Below are positions 50,183-59,873 of a stretch of DNA of 64,000 nucleotides, piece after piece. The position numbers and the translations under genes are program-made. The stretch covers positions 1 through 64,000 of the forward strand of contig JABIPA010000073.1 of the NCBI GenBank assembly GCA_018698675.1. The letters are read 5' to 3'. Position 1 is the stretch's first letter, and each line of letters begins with the position of its first letter. The notes under the pieces were generated by a model that saw only the letters and a list, made by a program, of their open reading frames with translations, ran no database searches and was not told the origin of the DNA. Source of the stretch: a bacterium (GTDB lineage Bacteria > Margulisbacteria > Marinamargulisbacteria > JABIPA01).

Positions 50183-50799
50183 ATAGAAAATTTTGGGCAT
50201 TATATTCGATTCCAATTCGCACATATAGAAAGAGTGTTGCATTTTTAAAACGTCGGTTTACAGTTAGAGAAACTGCAATGATTAGTTTTGGATACTTTAT
50301 ACTTGTAACACTCGTTTTTTCTGCTTTGTATTTTATCCCATATCAGCAAGACTTGGACCAATTACAGTTACAATTTAGAGCGATGAACTCTAGACACTAT
50401 AAGGTATCAAAAACCCTAGAAGCTTTGGCAAAGAACCCGCCTAAAAAGAAAAAGGAAGAACCTATAAAGATCGTGAAGCCTGGTGAATTTTTAAAGCCAT
50501 TAAAAGAACATTATTTATCGACGTTGTTGGCTTTATTTCAACATCATCATTTGGCTTTGATAAAGTCTCAAATTCCACAGCCACTTTCGACGCCAGGGCC
50601 GTTTAGTAAATCTCAAATAGTACTTGAGCTAGAAGGAGAGTATTCTGATTTGGGAAATTTTTTATTTCATTTGGAAGAACTGCCAATGTTAACGTCGCAT
50701 CATTCATTAAAAATCACGCCCATTCCAGAGAGTCATTTAAATAGGATGGAGCTTGTGTTAGATGTTTTTGTGTATCGTCCAACTGAGCCTGTGTATTAA
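50179..50799 (+). CDS. PilO/GspM-like protein
   Basis: 206 aa, one TM then coiled coil and ferredoxin-like domain; position after PilMN. Confidence 0.65.
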   Translation: MNRKFWALYSIPIRTYRKSVAFLKRRFTVRETAMISFGYFILVTLVFSALYFIPYQQDLDQLQLQFRAMNSRHYKVSKTLEALAKNPPKKKKEEPIKIVKPGEFLKPLKEHYLSTLLALFQHHHLALIKSQIPQPLSTPGPFSKSQIVLELEGEYSDLGNFLFHLEELPMLTSHHSLKITPIPESHLNRMELVLDVFVYRPTEPVY

Positions 50800-50800
50800 G

Positions 50801-51202
50801 ATGAAATTAGATAAAAATAGTTGCAACGTGAATAGCAACAAATTAGACTTGGTAAAGGTGAACCCCGTTAGAATAGTTATTTTTGGATTGGCAACATACT
50901 TTTTCGTGTTTGCTAACGTAATTGATGCAAAAGTAAGAATATGGGTAGCGGATCCATTTCGACCAAAATTGGATGTTATTTCACCTCAACAGAACATGTC
51001 ACGGCAAGTAATTTTACCGAGTGAAACCTCTATTGTTGTTCAAGGGATAATGAAAATGGGGAGTAGTTATAACGCAATGATTTCGAATAAGTTTGTTAGA
51101 GAAGGCGATAGTATCGGCGGATTTATCGTGAAGAGTATAGGTAAAGACAAAATCATCGTCCAGGGTTCTTCTGGAGAATTAAGGCAGGTATTATTTAATT
51201 GA
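50801..51202 (+). CDS. PilP/GspC-like protein
   Basis: One TM then 'VVQGIMKMGSSYNAMISNKFVREGDSIGGFIVKSIGKDKIIVQ' HR-like domain; ORF track starts 50762. Confidence 0.65.
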   Translation: MKLDKNSCNVNSNKLDLVKVNPVRIVIFGLATYFFVFANVIDAKVRIWVADPFRPKLDVISPQQNMSRQVILPSETSIVVQGIMKMGSSYNAMISNKFVREGDSIGGFIVKSIGKDKIIVQGSSGELRQVLFN

Positions 51203-52455
51203 ATAAAATAACGCGACTCATCATAGTAGGAATTCTTTTCGTTGTATCTGTAGGAACAGGAATATCGGCAAATGCTGATTCAGAGAAAATAGCTCAGGTT
51301 GAGATGTTGAAAATGTTAGTCAAGGATCCAAAGCCAATTCAGTTGAAGTTTAAGGATACTGAAATTAAGGAAATATTGTCATTTTTTTCACAAGCGTTTG
51401 GCCTAAATATTGTTACAAACCCTAAAGTGATAGGTAAAGTGAGTTTTGATTTTGATAAAATTAGTGTCCAGGAAGCATTTAATTCGGTTGTGATTTCACA
51501 AGGATTAGATTGGCATCTTGATGGAAATGTAATATTCGTTTACCCCCAACAGCCCATCGAGATATTTAATTTAGATTATGCAAAAGCTGAAGACGTTCTT
51601 GATTCTTTGTCTTCAATTGTAAATGAACAAGGGCATATAAATTTTAATGAAGTGGCCAACTCCTTGGTCGTTCAAGCGCCTTACGAAGAGCTGGTCAAAA
51701 TTCGGTCCTTGGTGAAGCAAATGGACGTTAGACCTCGGCAAATATTGGTTGAAGTTAAGATAATGGAGATTCAGGCAGACGGGACAAAAGATATTGGAGT
51801 GGATCTTGGCGTTGACTCCGTAGCCGATTCAAATTTTGCACAAACTGCTGGATTTGCCGGAGATGTTAGAAGTGCATCCCCCAAAGGACTGTTTGTGGAA
51901 GCTATTGCGGGCGACTTTTCTGGAGTTTTGGAGTCGTTAACTACTAGGCAAGATACCGAAGTCTTGGCAACTCCACGTATTTTAGCTCTGAATCACAAAG
52001 AATCCAGTATTATTACAGGGCAGAGGCTGGGGTATAAAACAGACGTTTTTTCTAGTGAAGGGACGTTGTTAAGCGAGGCTGTTGAATTTTTAGAGGTTGG
52101 AACGAAACTAACGTTTACTCCTCATATTTCTTCAAATGGCGAGGTAATTATGGATATTAAACCCGAAGTGTCTGAAGGTGATATTATTGATGGAATCCCT
52201 CAAGAAGACACGACGGAAACTACTGCAACTGTTTTGGTTAAAGATGGTCAAACAATAATGATTAGTGGATTGATTAGAGAGCGAACTAGACAGTCTGTCT
52301 CCGGTGTTCCCATATTAATGGACCTTCCATTTGTTGGCGGTGTTTTTAGGAATACAAGTGATTTAACTCAAAAAAGGGAAACGGTAGTTTTTATTACGCC
52401 GCATATTATTGATATAGATAATCCAGTTATACTTCAAAAGACCAATCTTTTATAA
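51199..52455 (+). CDS. secretin (GspD/PilQ family)
   Basis: 'QILVEVKIMEIQADGTKDIGVDLG', 'VLVKDGQTIMISGLIRERTRQSVSGVPILMDLPFVGGVFRNTSDLTQKRETVVFITPHII'. Confidence 0.94.
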   Translation: MNKITRLIIVGILFVVSVGTGISANADSEKIAQVEMLKMLVKDPKPIQLKFKDTEIKEILSFFSQAFGLNIVTNPKVIGKVSFDFDKISVQEAFNSVVISQGLDWHLDGNVIFVYPQQPIEIFNLDYAKAEDVLDSLSSIVNEQGHINFNEVANSLVVQAPYEELVKIRSLVKQMDVRPRQILVEVKIMEIQADGTKDIGVDLGVDSVADSNFAQTAGFAGDVRSASPKGLFVEAIAGDFSGVLESLTTRQDTEVLATPRILALNHKESSIITGQRLGYKTDVFSSEGTLLSEAVEFLEVGTKLTFTPHISSNGEVIMDIKPEVSEGDIIDGIPQEDTTETTATVLVKDGQTIMISGLIRERTRQSVSGVPILMDLPFVGGVFRNTSDLTQKRETVVFITPHIIDIDNPVILQKTNLL

Positions 52456-52821
52456 GAGAGAATTAATGACCTCGAGTAATTCTTGGTCGTTAAATGGTTT
52501 AGTTAAATATTTATCGGCCCCACTTTGCAGTCCCATGGTTCTGTCCATGTCTTGAGAGAGTGCCGATAACATAACTACAGGGATGTTCTGATATTTTTCA
52601 TCAAATTTAAGTAATTTACATATTTTAAAGCCGTCAATTGAAGGCAACATGGCATCCAGGATAATTAAATTTGGAAATTCTTCGCGAGCTTTTTGAAGGC
52701 CTTCTTTTCCGTCATTTGCAGTAGAAACCTCAAATCCATTAAATTCAAGACGCATTTTTACAACTTGTACAAAGTCTTCTTCGTCGTCAACAATTAGTAT
52801 TTTATTTTTTAGCATGATCAA
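52450..52821 (-). CDS. single-domain response regulator
   Basis: 'ILIVDDEEDFVQVVKMRLEFNGFEV...LIILDAMLPSIDGFKIC...VVMLSA...GADKYLTKPF'. Confidence 0.95.
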   Translation of the reverse strand: MIMLKNKILIVDDEEDFVQVVKMRLEFNGFEVSTANDGKEGLQKAREEFPNLIILDAMLPSIDGFKICKLLKFDEKYQNIPVVMLSALSQDMDRTMGLQSGADKYLTKPFNDQELLEVINSLL

Positions 52822-52827
52822 ATTCTC

Positions 52828-53637
52828 CTAATTTTTTCTTTTTGGAAGCGTTACGACTACTTCAATACCTTTTTCTGAAATAGTATTTATTTCTAGTGTA
52901 CCTTTGTGCATCATAACAATTCCCTTACTAATTGGAAGCCCTAGTCCTAGTCCTTGATACCCTGAACGAGGAGATCTTCCATCTTGCCTGAAAATTTCAA
53001 GTAAGAGGTTTACATTTTTTGGAGTGGGACTATTTCCTATATCTTGTAGACGTATTTCAACACAGTTTGGTAAATCGTTCAACATAATTTGCACGGATCC
53101 TCCATCTTTTATAAATCGAATTGAGTTAGAGATAATATTATTAAACACAATTTCCATTTTTAGTTTATCAAGTTCAACCATTAGTGGGGTTTCTGGTGAT
53201 TGAAATAAGGTTTTTATTATTATTTTTTTGCCTTCGGCAACTTTTTTATATTTGGCACAGATTGAAGATATAAATTCCTTGATGTTTAAGTCAGCATAGA
53301 CCAATTTTATTCTATTTGATTCAATTTCGGACATTAGAACGAGGTCTGTTACTAGCTTATCTAGACGAAGGTAGTTTTTTTCTGCGATAAGCATGATTTG
53401 TTTTTGTTCTGGCGTTAAAGGGCCTTTTACTTCATCTGTTATTAAATATATACATTCTTTAATAATTGCTAAGGGAGTTCTTAATTCATGCGATACGGTG
53501 GATAGAAAGGTGGTTTGGTAAGACAATTCGGTAATCTCTTGAATTAGAGACTCTATATCAGTTTTTTTGACTGTTTTTATGATAAGGAACTTGTTTAGTT
53601 TGTTAAATAGTTCTCTAAGTTTTGTAAATATTCTCAT
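52828..53637 (-). CDS. sensor-less histidine kinase
   Basis: H-box 'FLSTVSHELRTPLAIIKE', G2 'GLGLGLPISKGIV'; no TM or sensor domain in 269 aa. Confidence 0.92.
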   Translation of the reverse strand: MRIFTKLRELFNKLNKFLIIKTVKKTDIESLIQEITELSYQTTFLSTVSHELRTPLAIIKECIYLITDEVKGPLTPEQKQIMLIAEKNYLRLDKLVTDLVLMSEIESNRIKLVYADLNIKEFISSICAKYKKVAEGKKIIIKTLFQSPETPLMVELDKLKMEIVFNNIISNSIRFIKDGGSVQIMLNDLPNCVEIRLQDIGNSPTPKNVNLLLEIFRQDGRSPRSGYQGLGLGLPISKGIVMMHKGTLEINTISEKGIEVVVTLPKRKN

Positions 53638-53843
53638 TTTTTTTGATTTTCTTAAAATAATTATTCCCTAGAATTGAATGTAATAAACCTTAAAAAAGTA
53701 ACTGGTTTTGAAACTAAATGAGCTGGTGGGGAATTATTAAAGTAATTGGTAGAAAGGTTCTTGTTTTTAGGGTATAGGTTTGATATTATTACCTGCCTAG
53801 GAATTCACTGTTTTTTTTCGAAGCAGTTAGTTTTTAATATTGT

Positions 53844-53919
53844 GATTCGGTAGCTCAGTTGGTAGAGCACCTGACTTTTAATCAGGTGGTCGTGAGTTCG
53901 ACCCTCACCCGAATCACCA
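53844..53919 (+). tRNA. tRNA-Lys(TTT), CCA encoded
   Basis: GATTCGGTAGCTCAGTTGGTAGAGCACCTGACTTTTAATCAGGTGGTCGTGAGTTCGACCCTCACCCGAATCACCA. Confidence 0.96.
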
Positions 53920-54099
53920 TTATATCTTTGTAAATTACCCTTAAACTTAATTTTTTTTCTTTTGGCAATATTGAAGTATTTGCTATTTAGGACGGATGTC
54001 TTTTTCTTTTTATCAAAGTTATCTTTCTTCAAGAGCTTAAATTGTATTAAACGTTATAATTCATTTTTTTGAACGAGGAGTTTGTTATTTAGAGTAAAT

Positions 54100-54579
54100 T
54101 TAATGGACGGATGAAGGTCTAGATAAAATTTCGTTGCCAATCACCCATGATAAAATCTCTTTTTCATTCAGGTCTAGAGACATTTGGTCTGAAGGAATAC
54201 TTTTTTTTAGAATTGGAGACGACGTTGCTGATATTGGTTTTATTGGTTCATACTTTGCATTTGCAGTGCTGTTAGGAGAAGGATGTGTTTCTGGAGTAGG
54301 AGTCGCCGATGCTTTTGAAGAATGGTGTTGTTGATTGTTTGCTCGAATAGAGTCTGAAGGTGTAACAATGTTGGAAACGACAGTTTCAAAAAAGGAGACC
54401 TTTTTTTTGGAAGGATTGCGATCTGAGTGAATTTTTGTGGTTGCTCTATTTAGAGGGGTCGGGGTCCTTCTGTTTTTTCGATAGGCCTTCATCCAAGTAT
54501 AAGCCAGGTACAGGACTACAAAAGCTCCCGTACCCATAGATTCTGCATAATCGATTAAACTTACAATAATATCACCCAT
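54100..54579 (-). CDS. hypothetical protein, N-terminal TM plus low-complexity tail
   Basis: 159 aa; 'TGAFVVLYLAYTWMKAYRKNRR' followed by Ser/Thr/Pro-rich region. Confidence 0.6.
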   Translation of the reverse strand: MGDIIVSLIDYAESMGTGAFVVLYLAYTWMKAYRKNRRTPTPLNRATTKIHSDRNPSKKKVSFFETVVSNIVTPSDSIRANNQQHHSSKASATPTPETHPSPNSTANAKYEPIKPISATSSPILKKSIPSDQMSLDLNEKEILSWVIGNEILSRPSSVH

Positions 54580-54608
54580 GATTTTTCCTTAGTGCTTGAA
54601 TAAACGAA

Positions 54609-55592
54609 TTATTTTTTGTTTCCACCCATTTTGGAGATTGAATCTCTCATGCCTGAATCGGCCTCGATATTTTTCATTTTGTAATAGTCCATAACTCCTA
54701 GATTTCCATCCTTAAATGCTTGCGCCATTGCTAAAGGTATCTGCACTTCTGCTTCAACAACCTTTGCTTTGTTTTCTTGAACTTTAGCAATCATTTCTTG
54801 TTCTTCGGCTATTGCCATTGCACGACGTTCTTCTGCTTTTGCCTGAGCAACGTTTTTATCGGCTTCTGCCTGGTCGATTTGAAGTTGTGCACCAATATTT
54901 CGTCCGACATCAACGTCAGAGATATCTATAGAAAGAATTTCGAAAGCGGTTCCAGAGTCTAAACCTTTATTTAATACGTTTGAAGAAATTAATTCAGGGC
55001 TTTCTAAGACTTCTTTATGAGAAACAGCAGACCCGATAGTCGAGACAATACCTTCTCCAACTCTAGCAATAATTGTTTCTTCAGTAGCACCACCTACAAG
55101 CCGTTCTAAATTTGCACGTACGGTTACCCTTGCTTTTGCTCTTACTTGAATTCCGTCTCCAGCAACAGCTTCTATAACTTCTTTTCCAGACTCTGCACTT
55201 GGACAATCGATAACTTTAGGGTTAACACTTGTCCTTACTGCCTCTAAGACGTCTCGTCCGGCAAGGTCAATCGCAGCTGCTTGAGAAACTGATAATTCGA
55301 TATTTGCCTTTTCTGCACCTATAAGAGCCTTAACAACCTTAGGAACATTTCCTCCAGCCATATAATGGGCTTCTAATACGTCCATATTTAAATCAACGCC
55401 AGCTTTGGTACCCATAATCATTGAATCTACAATTGTAGAGGCTCTAACTTTTCGGAGTTGCATACCAATTAACTTTGCATAAGTGAGCTTGACTCCAGAG
55501 AGTCTTGCACGAAGCCACATTCCAAAATAATTGAAAACGATAATTAGTAGTAGAAAAAAGACAATCCCGAGACCGATCATTAATAATTTCAT
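54609..55592 (-). CDS. floA: flotillin-like protein FloA (YqfA family)
   Basis: '[69 protein letters not shown]'. Confidence 0.94.
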   Translation of the reverse strand: MKLLMIGLGIVFFLLLIIVFNYFGMWLRARLSGVKLTYAKLIGMQLRKVRASTIVDSMIMGTKAGVDLNMDVLEAHYMAGGNVPKVVKALIGAEKANIELSVSQAAAIDLAGRDVLEAVRTSVNPKVIDCPSAESGKEVIEAVAGDGIQVRAKARVTVRANLERLVGGATEETIIARVGEGIVSTIGSAVSHKEVLESPELISSNVLNKGLDSGTAFEILSIDISDVDVGRNIGAQLQIDQAEADKNVAQAKAEERRAMAIAEEQEMIAKVQENKAKVVEAEVQIPLAMAQAFKDGNLGVMDYYKMKNIEADSGMRDSISKMGGNKK

Positions 55593-55640
55593 AAAAATAC
55601 TCCTTTAAATTCTAAAAATAATACAGACGACATAATAACT

Positions 55641-57092
55641 TTATTTTTTTTGAATTGTTTTAAATTTAATAACAGTTAATTCACTTCTTTCGTTTCCAAC
55701 GACTTGAATTCGATCGTTTTTCTCAATGTAACCTACTTCTGAGCGACAATCAAACACGGAGTCGTTAAATTGACCAATTCCTATGGGGCGTAAGTCAGAG
55801 GTAGCAATACCAATTTCACCAATAGGAGGTAATTGTTTCGAAGGGGTGGAGTTTGATGGAGTTATCTCATTTTCAAAAATATCGGATTTGTTTAAAATTG
55901 AATTAAGTAAAGGAATTTGAGCAATGTGCTCGATGAAAAACACGCTAGAAATTAATGCAACGATGGAGCTCCCAAAAACCATGACTCCGCTTCCATACAT
56001 TCTGTCTAAATTCCAAGGCGTCGAATAAAAATTTTCGGGAACATATGATAAAAAAAGTGACCCAGTAACAAGTAAAAACCCGATGATTCCAAAAAGGCCA
56101 AAACCAGGAAGAACAAAAACCTCCAAGGCAATAAAGATAAGTCCCAATAAAAATACCCCCAATTCGAAAACTTCAGCAAATTCGATAATGTATTGACCTC
56201 CTAATGCTAGACTCAAACAAATTACTCCTGTAATTCCTGCCAACCCTAAGCCGGGTATCTTGAACTCGGTAAGTAGTAACAGTAGTCCTGTAGATAGTAA
56301 TATTGAACTGATAGATGCTTGTGTAACAAATTTGGCAAAGATTTCTAAGAAGCCAGGTTTCACCACGTGAATGTTTTTCTTATTGATTTTAAGTTCGATT
56401 AATAGTTCTGAAAGGTTATTTGTCGAATAGGACGATAGCTCAATATCCATGGCTTCACTTGATGTTAGGTTTAAAAGTTTTCCTTTTGTATTTGAATAGG
56501 GAACCTTTGAGTTAAGGTTAGTTACTTGGATGTCCTTGTCTACCATGGCCATCGCAATCGACGTATTGTAATTATTTTGTTCTGCCACGCCTTTAAACTT
56601 TGCTCTAAGTGCGGATATATATTTTTCGTCTAGTATTTTACCGCTTGAGCCATCTACTGGAGTTGCGGACCCAATAGTGGCTCCATTTTTCATCGAAATT
56701 TTTTGGCAGGATAACGCAATTAATGCACCTGCTGACCATGCTTTGTCTTGTATAAAAGCAGTCGAAGAAATGTCTTTGTCTAAATCGAGAATAGTATTTG
56801 AGATTTGGATGGCAGAATCGACTTGTCCCCCAAATGTATCAATTTTAAAAATAATAGAGGACGCATTGTTCTCAACTGCTTTTTGAACCGATCGGTTAAC
56901 AAATGCGGCCAGCCCTGGATTTATTTCACCTTCAATAGGTATGACGTATACGGTTTCCGTTGTAGATAAATAACTAATGGCAGACGTGCTTAAAGCCCCA
57001 ACAGCGAGGACTAAAAAGAATAAACCTAATATTTTTTTAGTCAAGGGAACTAATTTTGTATAAAGCAGACTTAAAAAATTAGAAGACATCAA
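55641..57092 (-). CDS. NfeD family protein (ClpP-class serine protease domain + membrane domain)
   Basis: 'VIPIEGEINPGLAAFVNRSVQKAVENNASSIIFKIDTFGGQVDSAIQISN', 'GATIGSATPV', C-terminal OB-like NfeD domain. Confidence 0.93.
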   Translation of the reverse strand: MMSSNFLSLLYTKLVPLTKKILGLFFLVLAVGALSTSAISYLSTTETVYVIPIEGEINPGLAAFVNRSVQKAVENNASSIIFKIDTFGGQVDSAIQISNTILDLDKDISSTAFIQDKAWSAGALIALSCQKISMKNGATIGSATPVDGSSGKILDEKYISALRAKFKGVAEQNNYNTSIAMAMVDKDIQVTNLNSKVPYSNTKGKLLNLTSSEAMDIELSSYSTNNLSELLIELKINKKNIHVVKPGFLEIFAKFVTQASISSILLSTGLLLLLTEFKIPGLGLAGITGVICLSLALGGQYIIEFAEVFELGVFLLGLIFIALEVFVLPGFGLFGIIGFLLVTGSLFLSYVPENFYSTPWNLDRMYGSGVMVFGSSIVALISSVFFIEHIAQIPLLNSILNKSDIFENEITPSNSTPSKQLPPIGEIGIATSDLRPIGIGQFNDSVFDCRSEVGYIEKNDRIQVVGNERSELTVIKFKTIQKK

Positions 57093-58178
57093 CTAAGACG
57101 AACCTATGATTGACGCAGCCCATTGCGTTCCTGGATTTGTTTCCAAGACAATTTTCACTACCATCGTCAGAGGAATAGCTAATAACATACCTATTGCTCC
57201 AAATAACCATCCCCAAAATAGTAAAGAAATAAATATAAACAGAGGGGATAGGCCCAGTCCTTTTCCCATATATTTTGGCTCAATGATACTGCCAACAACG
57301 GTGTTTATAATAAGGTAAAAACAAAGAATGATTATTGCGTGAGTCATGTTGTATTGAATGAATCCCAGTAAAATGACAGGAATCGCCGCGATAATTGAAC
57401 CTACGTTGGGAATAAAGTTTAAAAGAAACGCAAGAAAGCCCCATAAAAAAGGATAGTGGATATTATATACACTCAAAAATAGAGTGACACAGATTGCTGT
57501 GATAAGGCTAAATAAGGTTTTTAAGAACATGTACCGATTAACCTTTTGGATAAGTGTTTGAATAAAAGATACAGTTTTGTCCGACGTTTTTTCATAGAGC
57601 TTGGGTCGTTTTGAACCCGTTTTAGAAAGTTTTGAATAAAGTCTAGATGTTTCCATAAGCATAAAAGAAACCATCAATAAAATTAATAAAAATTGAGCAA
57701 GCATATTGCCAACTTGGTTTAGTCCAGATGAAACAAACTGAAAGACAGTGGCTGGTTTTATGAGACTTCGTATTTGAAGCATATCGATATTAAAACCAGA
57801 GGATTCGATAAGGTCAAAAACGACGCCCGTTTTTAGTTTGAGTTGAGCTTCGTAACTAGGTAGGTTCGTCGAAAACTCCGCAGAAGAGGACCCGATAATA
57901 CCTACGCTAAACGTCCCGAATGCAGCAATTAGAGAAATTATAAGAACTAAAGATAGTACATCAGGGACCTTTTTTGATCGGAGCCAAAAAAGAAAAGGTG
58001 ACGCAAGAATGGTAATAAATAGAGATAAAAGAACGGGTATGACTATGGATTGTGAAAATTTTAATCCTGCAATAATTATGAAAAGAGAAGCAATTGTAAT
58101 AAGTAGATTTCCTTTTTTGGAAACGTGTTGATTTTGGCTGGAGGTTTTATCAACGATTAAATCATCTTGCATTAACAA
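57093..58178 (-). CDS. AI-2E transporter family (PerM-like) permease
   Basis: Multiple TMs; 'FLLNFIPNVGSIIAAIPVILLGFIQ', 'NTVVGSIIEPKYMGKGLGLSPLFIFISLLFWGWLFGAIGMLLAIPL'. Confidence 0.93.
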   Translation of the reverse strand: MLMQDDLIVDKTSSQNQHVSKKGNLLITIASLFIIIAGLKFSQSIVIPVLLSLFITILASPFLFWLRSKKVPDVLSLVLIISLIAAFGTFSVGIIGSSSAEFSTNLPSYEAQLKLKTGVVFDLIESSGFNIDMLQIRSLIKPATVFQFVSSGLNQVGNMLAQFLLILLMVSFMLMETSRLYSKLSKTGSKRPKLYEKTSDKTVSFIQTLIQKVNRYMFLKTLFSLITAICVTLFLSVYNIHYPFLWGFLAFLLNFIPNVGSIIAAIPVILLGFIQYNMTHAIIILCFYLIINTVVGSIIEPKYMGKGLGLSPLFIFISLLFWGWLFGAIGMLLAIPLTMVVKIVLETNPGTQWAASIIGSS

Positions 58179-58265
58179 AATAGTATACCTATATCTTCAA
58201 AAAATAGGAATGGGTATCCATTGAAAAATAATGGGAATATAGAGTACTATTTATGCTAATAATCT

Positions 58266-58850
58266 ATGTATAAACTATTACTATTTTTTATTTTTATTTT
58301 TGTTTCGATTACGGTAAGGCCTTGCGCTTTATATGCACAAAGTAATGAGGTCTCTGAAGCAACTAAATCTTCAGTAAATTCTGACATTGTAATCAATGCC
58401 GATGTGTTTGAACTTGATGGGGTAACGAAGGAATTTCTTGCATCAGGAAATGTAAGGGTGATTCAAGATGATATCGTAATAGTCGGCGACAAAGCGACAT
58501 TTGATAAGGACAAAAATTTAATTCAACTTTTTGGCGATATCGAATTAAAAAAGGATAAAATGAATATAACCTGTAAGACGTTAAATGCGTATGGGAAAAA
58601 CCAAAAAATCAAAGCATTCGGCGGTGTGAAATTTAACTATGAAGATATTAAAGGGGCTTGTGACGTAGCTGATTACAATACTAAATCCCAATTGTTGGTT
58701 TTAAATGGTTCTGCAGAAGCTTGGCAGTTTGGGAATCGATTGAATGGCGAACAAATTTTCATAGATTTAAAACGTCAAAAAATACGAACTCAAGGTAAAG
58801 CAAAAGTTAAGTTGATTATGAAAGAAGAAACAAAAGAAGACCAAAAATAG
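58266..58850 (+). CDS. lptA: LptA/OstA-like LPS transport periplasmic protein
   Basis: Signal peptide; 'INADVFELDGVTKEFLASGNVRVIQDDIVIVGDKATFDKDKNLIQLFGDIELKKDKMNITCKTL'. Confidence 0.85.
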   Translation: MYKLLLFFIFIFVSITVRPCALYAQSNEVSEATKSSVNSDIVINADVFELDGVTKEFLASGNVRVIQDDIVIVGDKATFDKDKNLIQLFGDIELKKDKMNITCKTLNAYGKNQKIKAFGGVKFNYEDIKGACDVADYNTKSQLLVLNGSAEAWQFGNRLNGEQIFIDLKRQKIRTQGKAKVKLIMKEETKEDQK

Positions 58851-58872
58851 GTCACAAAAGGAATAATATAAT

Positions 58873-59868
58873 ATGGTAGCAATAGAAGAAACATTAGGTC
58901 AGATGGAAAAAGTTCCAGATGTTCCCCACAATATTTATGACATTCTTATTATAGGCGCAGGGCCTGCCGGAATGTCTGCCGCTGTATGTGCAAGTCGGGC
59001 TAATATGAACGTCTTGTTAATAGAAAAAGCGATGCCCGGGGGAGAGACATCTATTTCCTATAAAATCGATAATTATCTAGGTTTTCCAAAAGGTATTACA
59101 GGAGACAGTTTGGGTAAGAGAATGGAACAGCAGTTATTCGAATATAACGTAACTTATATACGAGAAGATGTTACAGAAATAAGAAATATTCGAAAAGAAG
59201 AAAAGACTGTCGTGACGGATATGGGGTCAGAATTTAAAACAAAAGCCATATTATATGCGGTTGGCTTAGAACCAAAACCATTGGGAACAGATTTTGAGAA
59301 ACAATTTTTAGGAAGAGGTATTTCTTATTACGCGCAGTGTGACGCTTCACGGTATGAAGGTAAAGATGTTGCCGTAGTTGGTGGAGGTAATTGTGCCTGT
59401 TACGCCGCGGAATATTTGTCAGGGTATGTAAACAAATTATATATTATTCACCGCTCAGATTTCATTAAGGCTGTTCGAAGTCTAAAGGATAGAGTGTTGA
59501 GTAACCCAAAAATAGTAGTTATGTGGGATTCTGAAATTGAAGAAGTATTTGGAATAGATAAAGTAGAAAAAGTTAAAGTTAGAAATACAAGGACAAATCA
59601 ATATACGTGGCTAGATACAAAAGGAATTTTTGTGAATTCTGGACGAATACCTCCTAAGGGCTTATTAGGTGGGGCTGTAAATGTTGATGAATCTGGGTTT
59701 ATAGTAACGGACGAATATATGAGAACGAATATCCCAGGGGTTTATGCTGCTGGAGATATTAGAGCAAAACAAATTCGTCAAATTGCGACGGCTGTTTCGG
59801 ACGGTATGATCGCGGCAATTAATATTGAACGTGATATTTACCGAAATCAATTTCATAGTAGGGCGTAA
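58873..59868 (+). CDS. thioredoxin reductase-like FAD/NAD(P) oxidoreductase with atypical redox motif
   Basis: 'DILIIGAGPAGMSAAVCASRANMNVLLIEKAMPGGE', 'VGGGNCACYAAEYL', 'VYAAGDIRAKQIRQIATAVSDGMIAAINIE'. Confidence 0.9.
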   Translation: MVAIEETLGQMEKVPDVPHNIYDILIIGAGPAGMSAAVCASRANMNVLLIEKAMPGGETSISYKIDNYLGFPKGITGDSLGKRMEQQLFEYNVTYIREDVTEIRNIRKEEKTVVTDMGSEFKTKAILYAVGLEPKPLGTDFEKQFLGRGISYYAQCDASRYEGKDVAVVGGGNCACYAAEYLSGYVNKLYIIHRSDFIKAVRSLKDRVLSNPKIVVMWDSEIEEVFGIDKVEKVKVRNTRTNQYTWLDTKGIFVNSGRIPPKGLLGGAVNVDESGFIVTDEYMRTNIPGVYAAGDIRAKQIRQIATAVSDGMIAAINIERDIYRNQFHSRA

Positions 59869-59873
59869 ATCAA

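Noticed and set aside
53805-54032. 75-aa minus-strand ORF 'GDSGEGRTHDHLIKSQVLYQLSYR'
   Set aside because: It is the antisense translation of the tRNA-Lys gene, a common annotation artefact.
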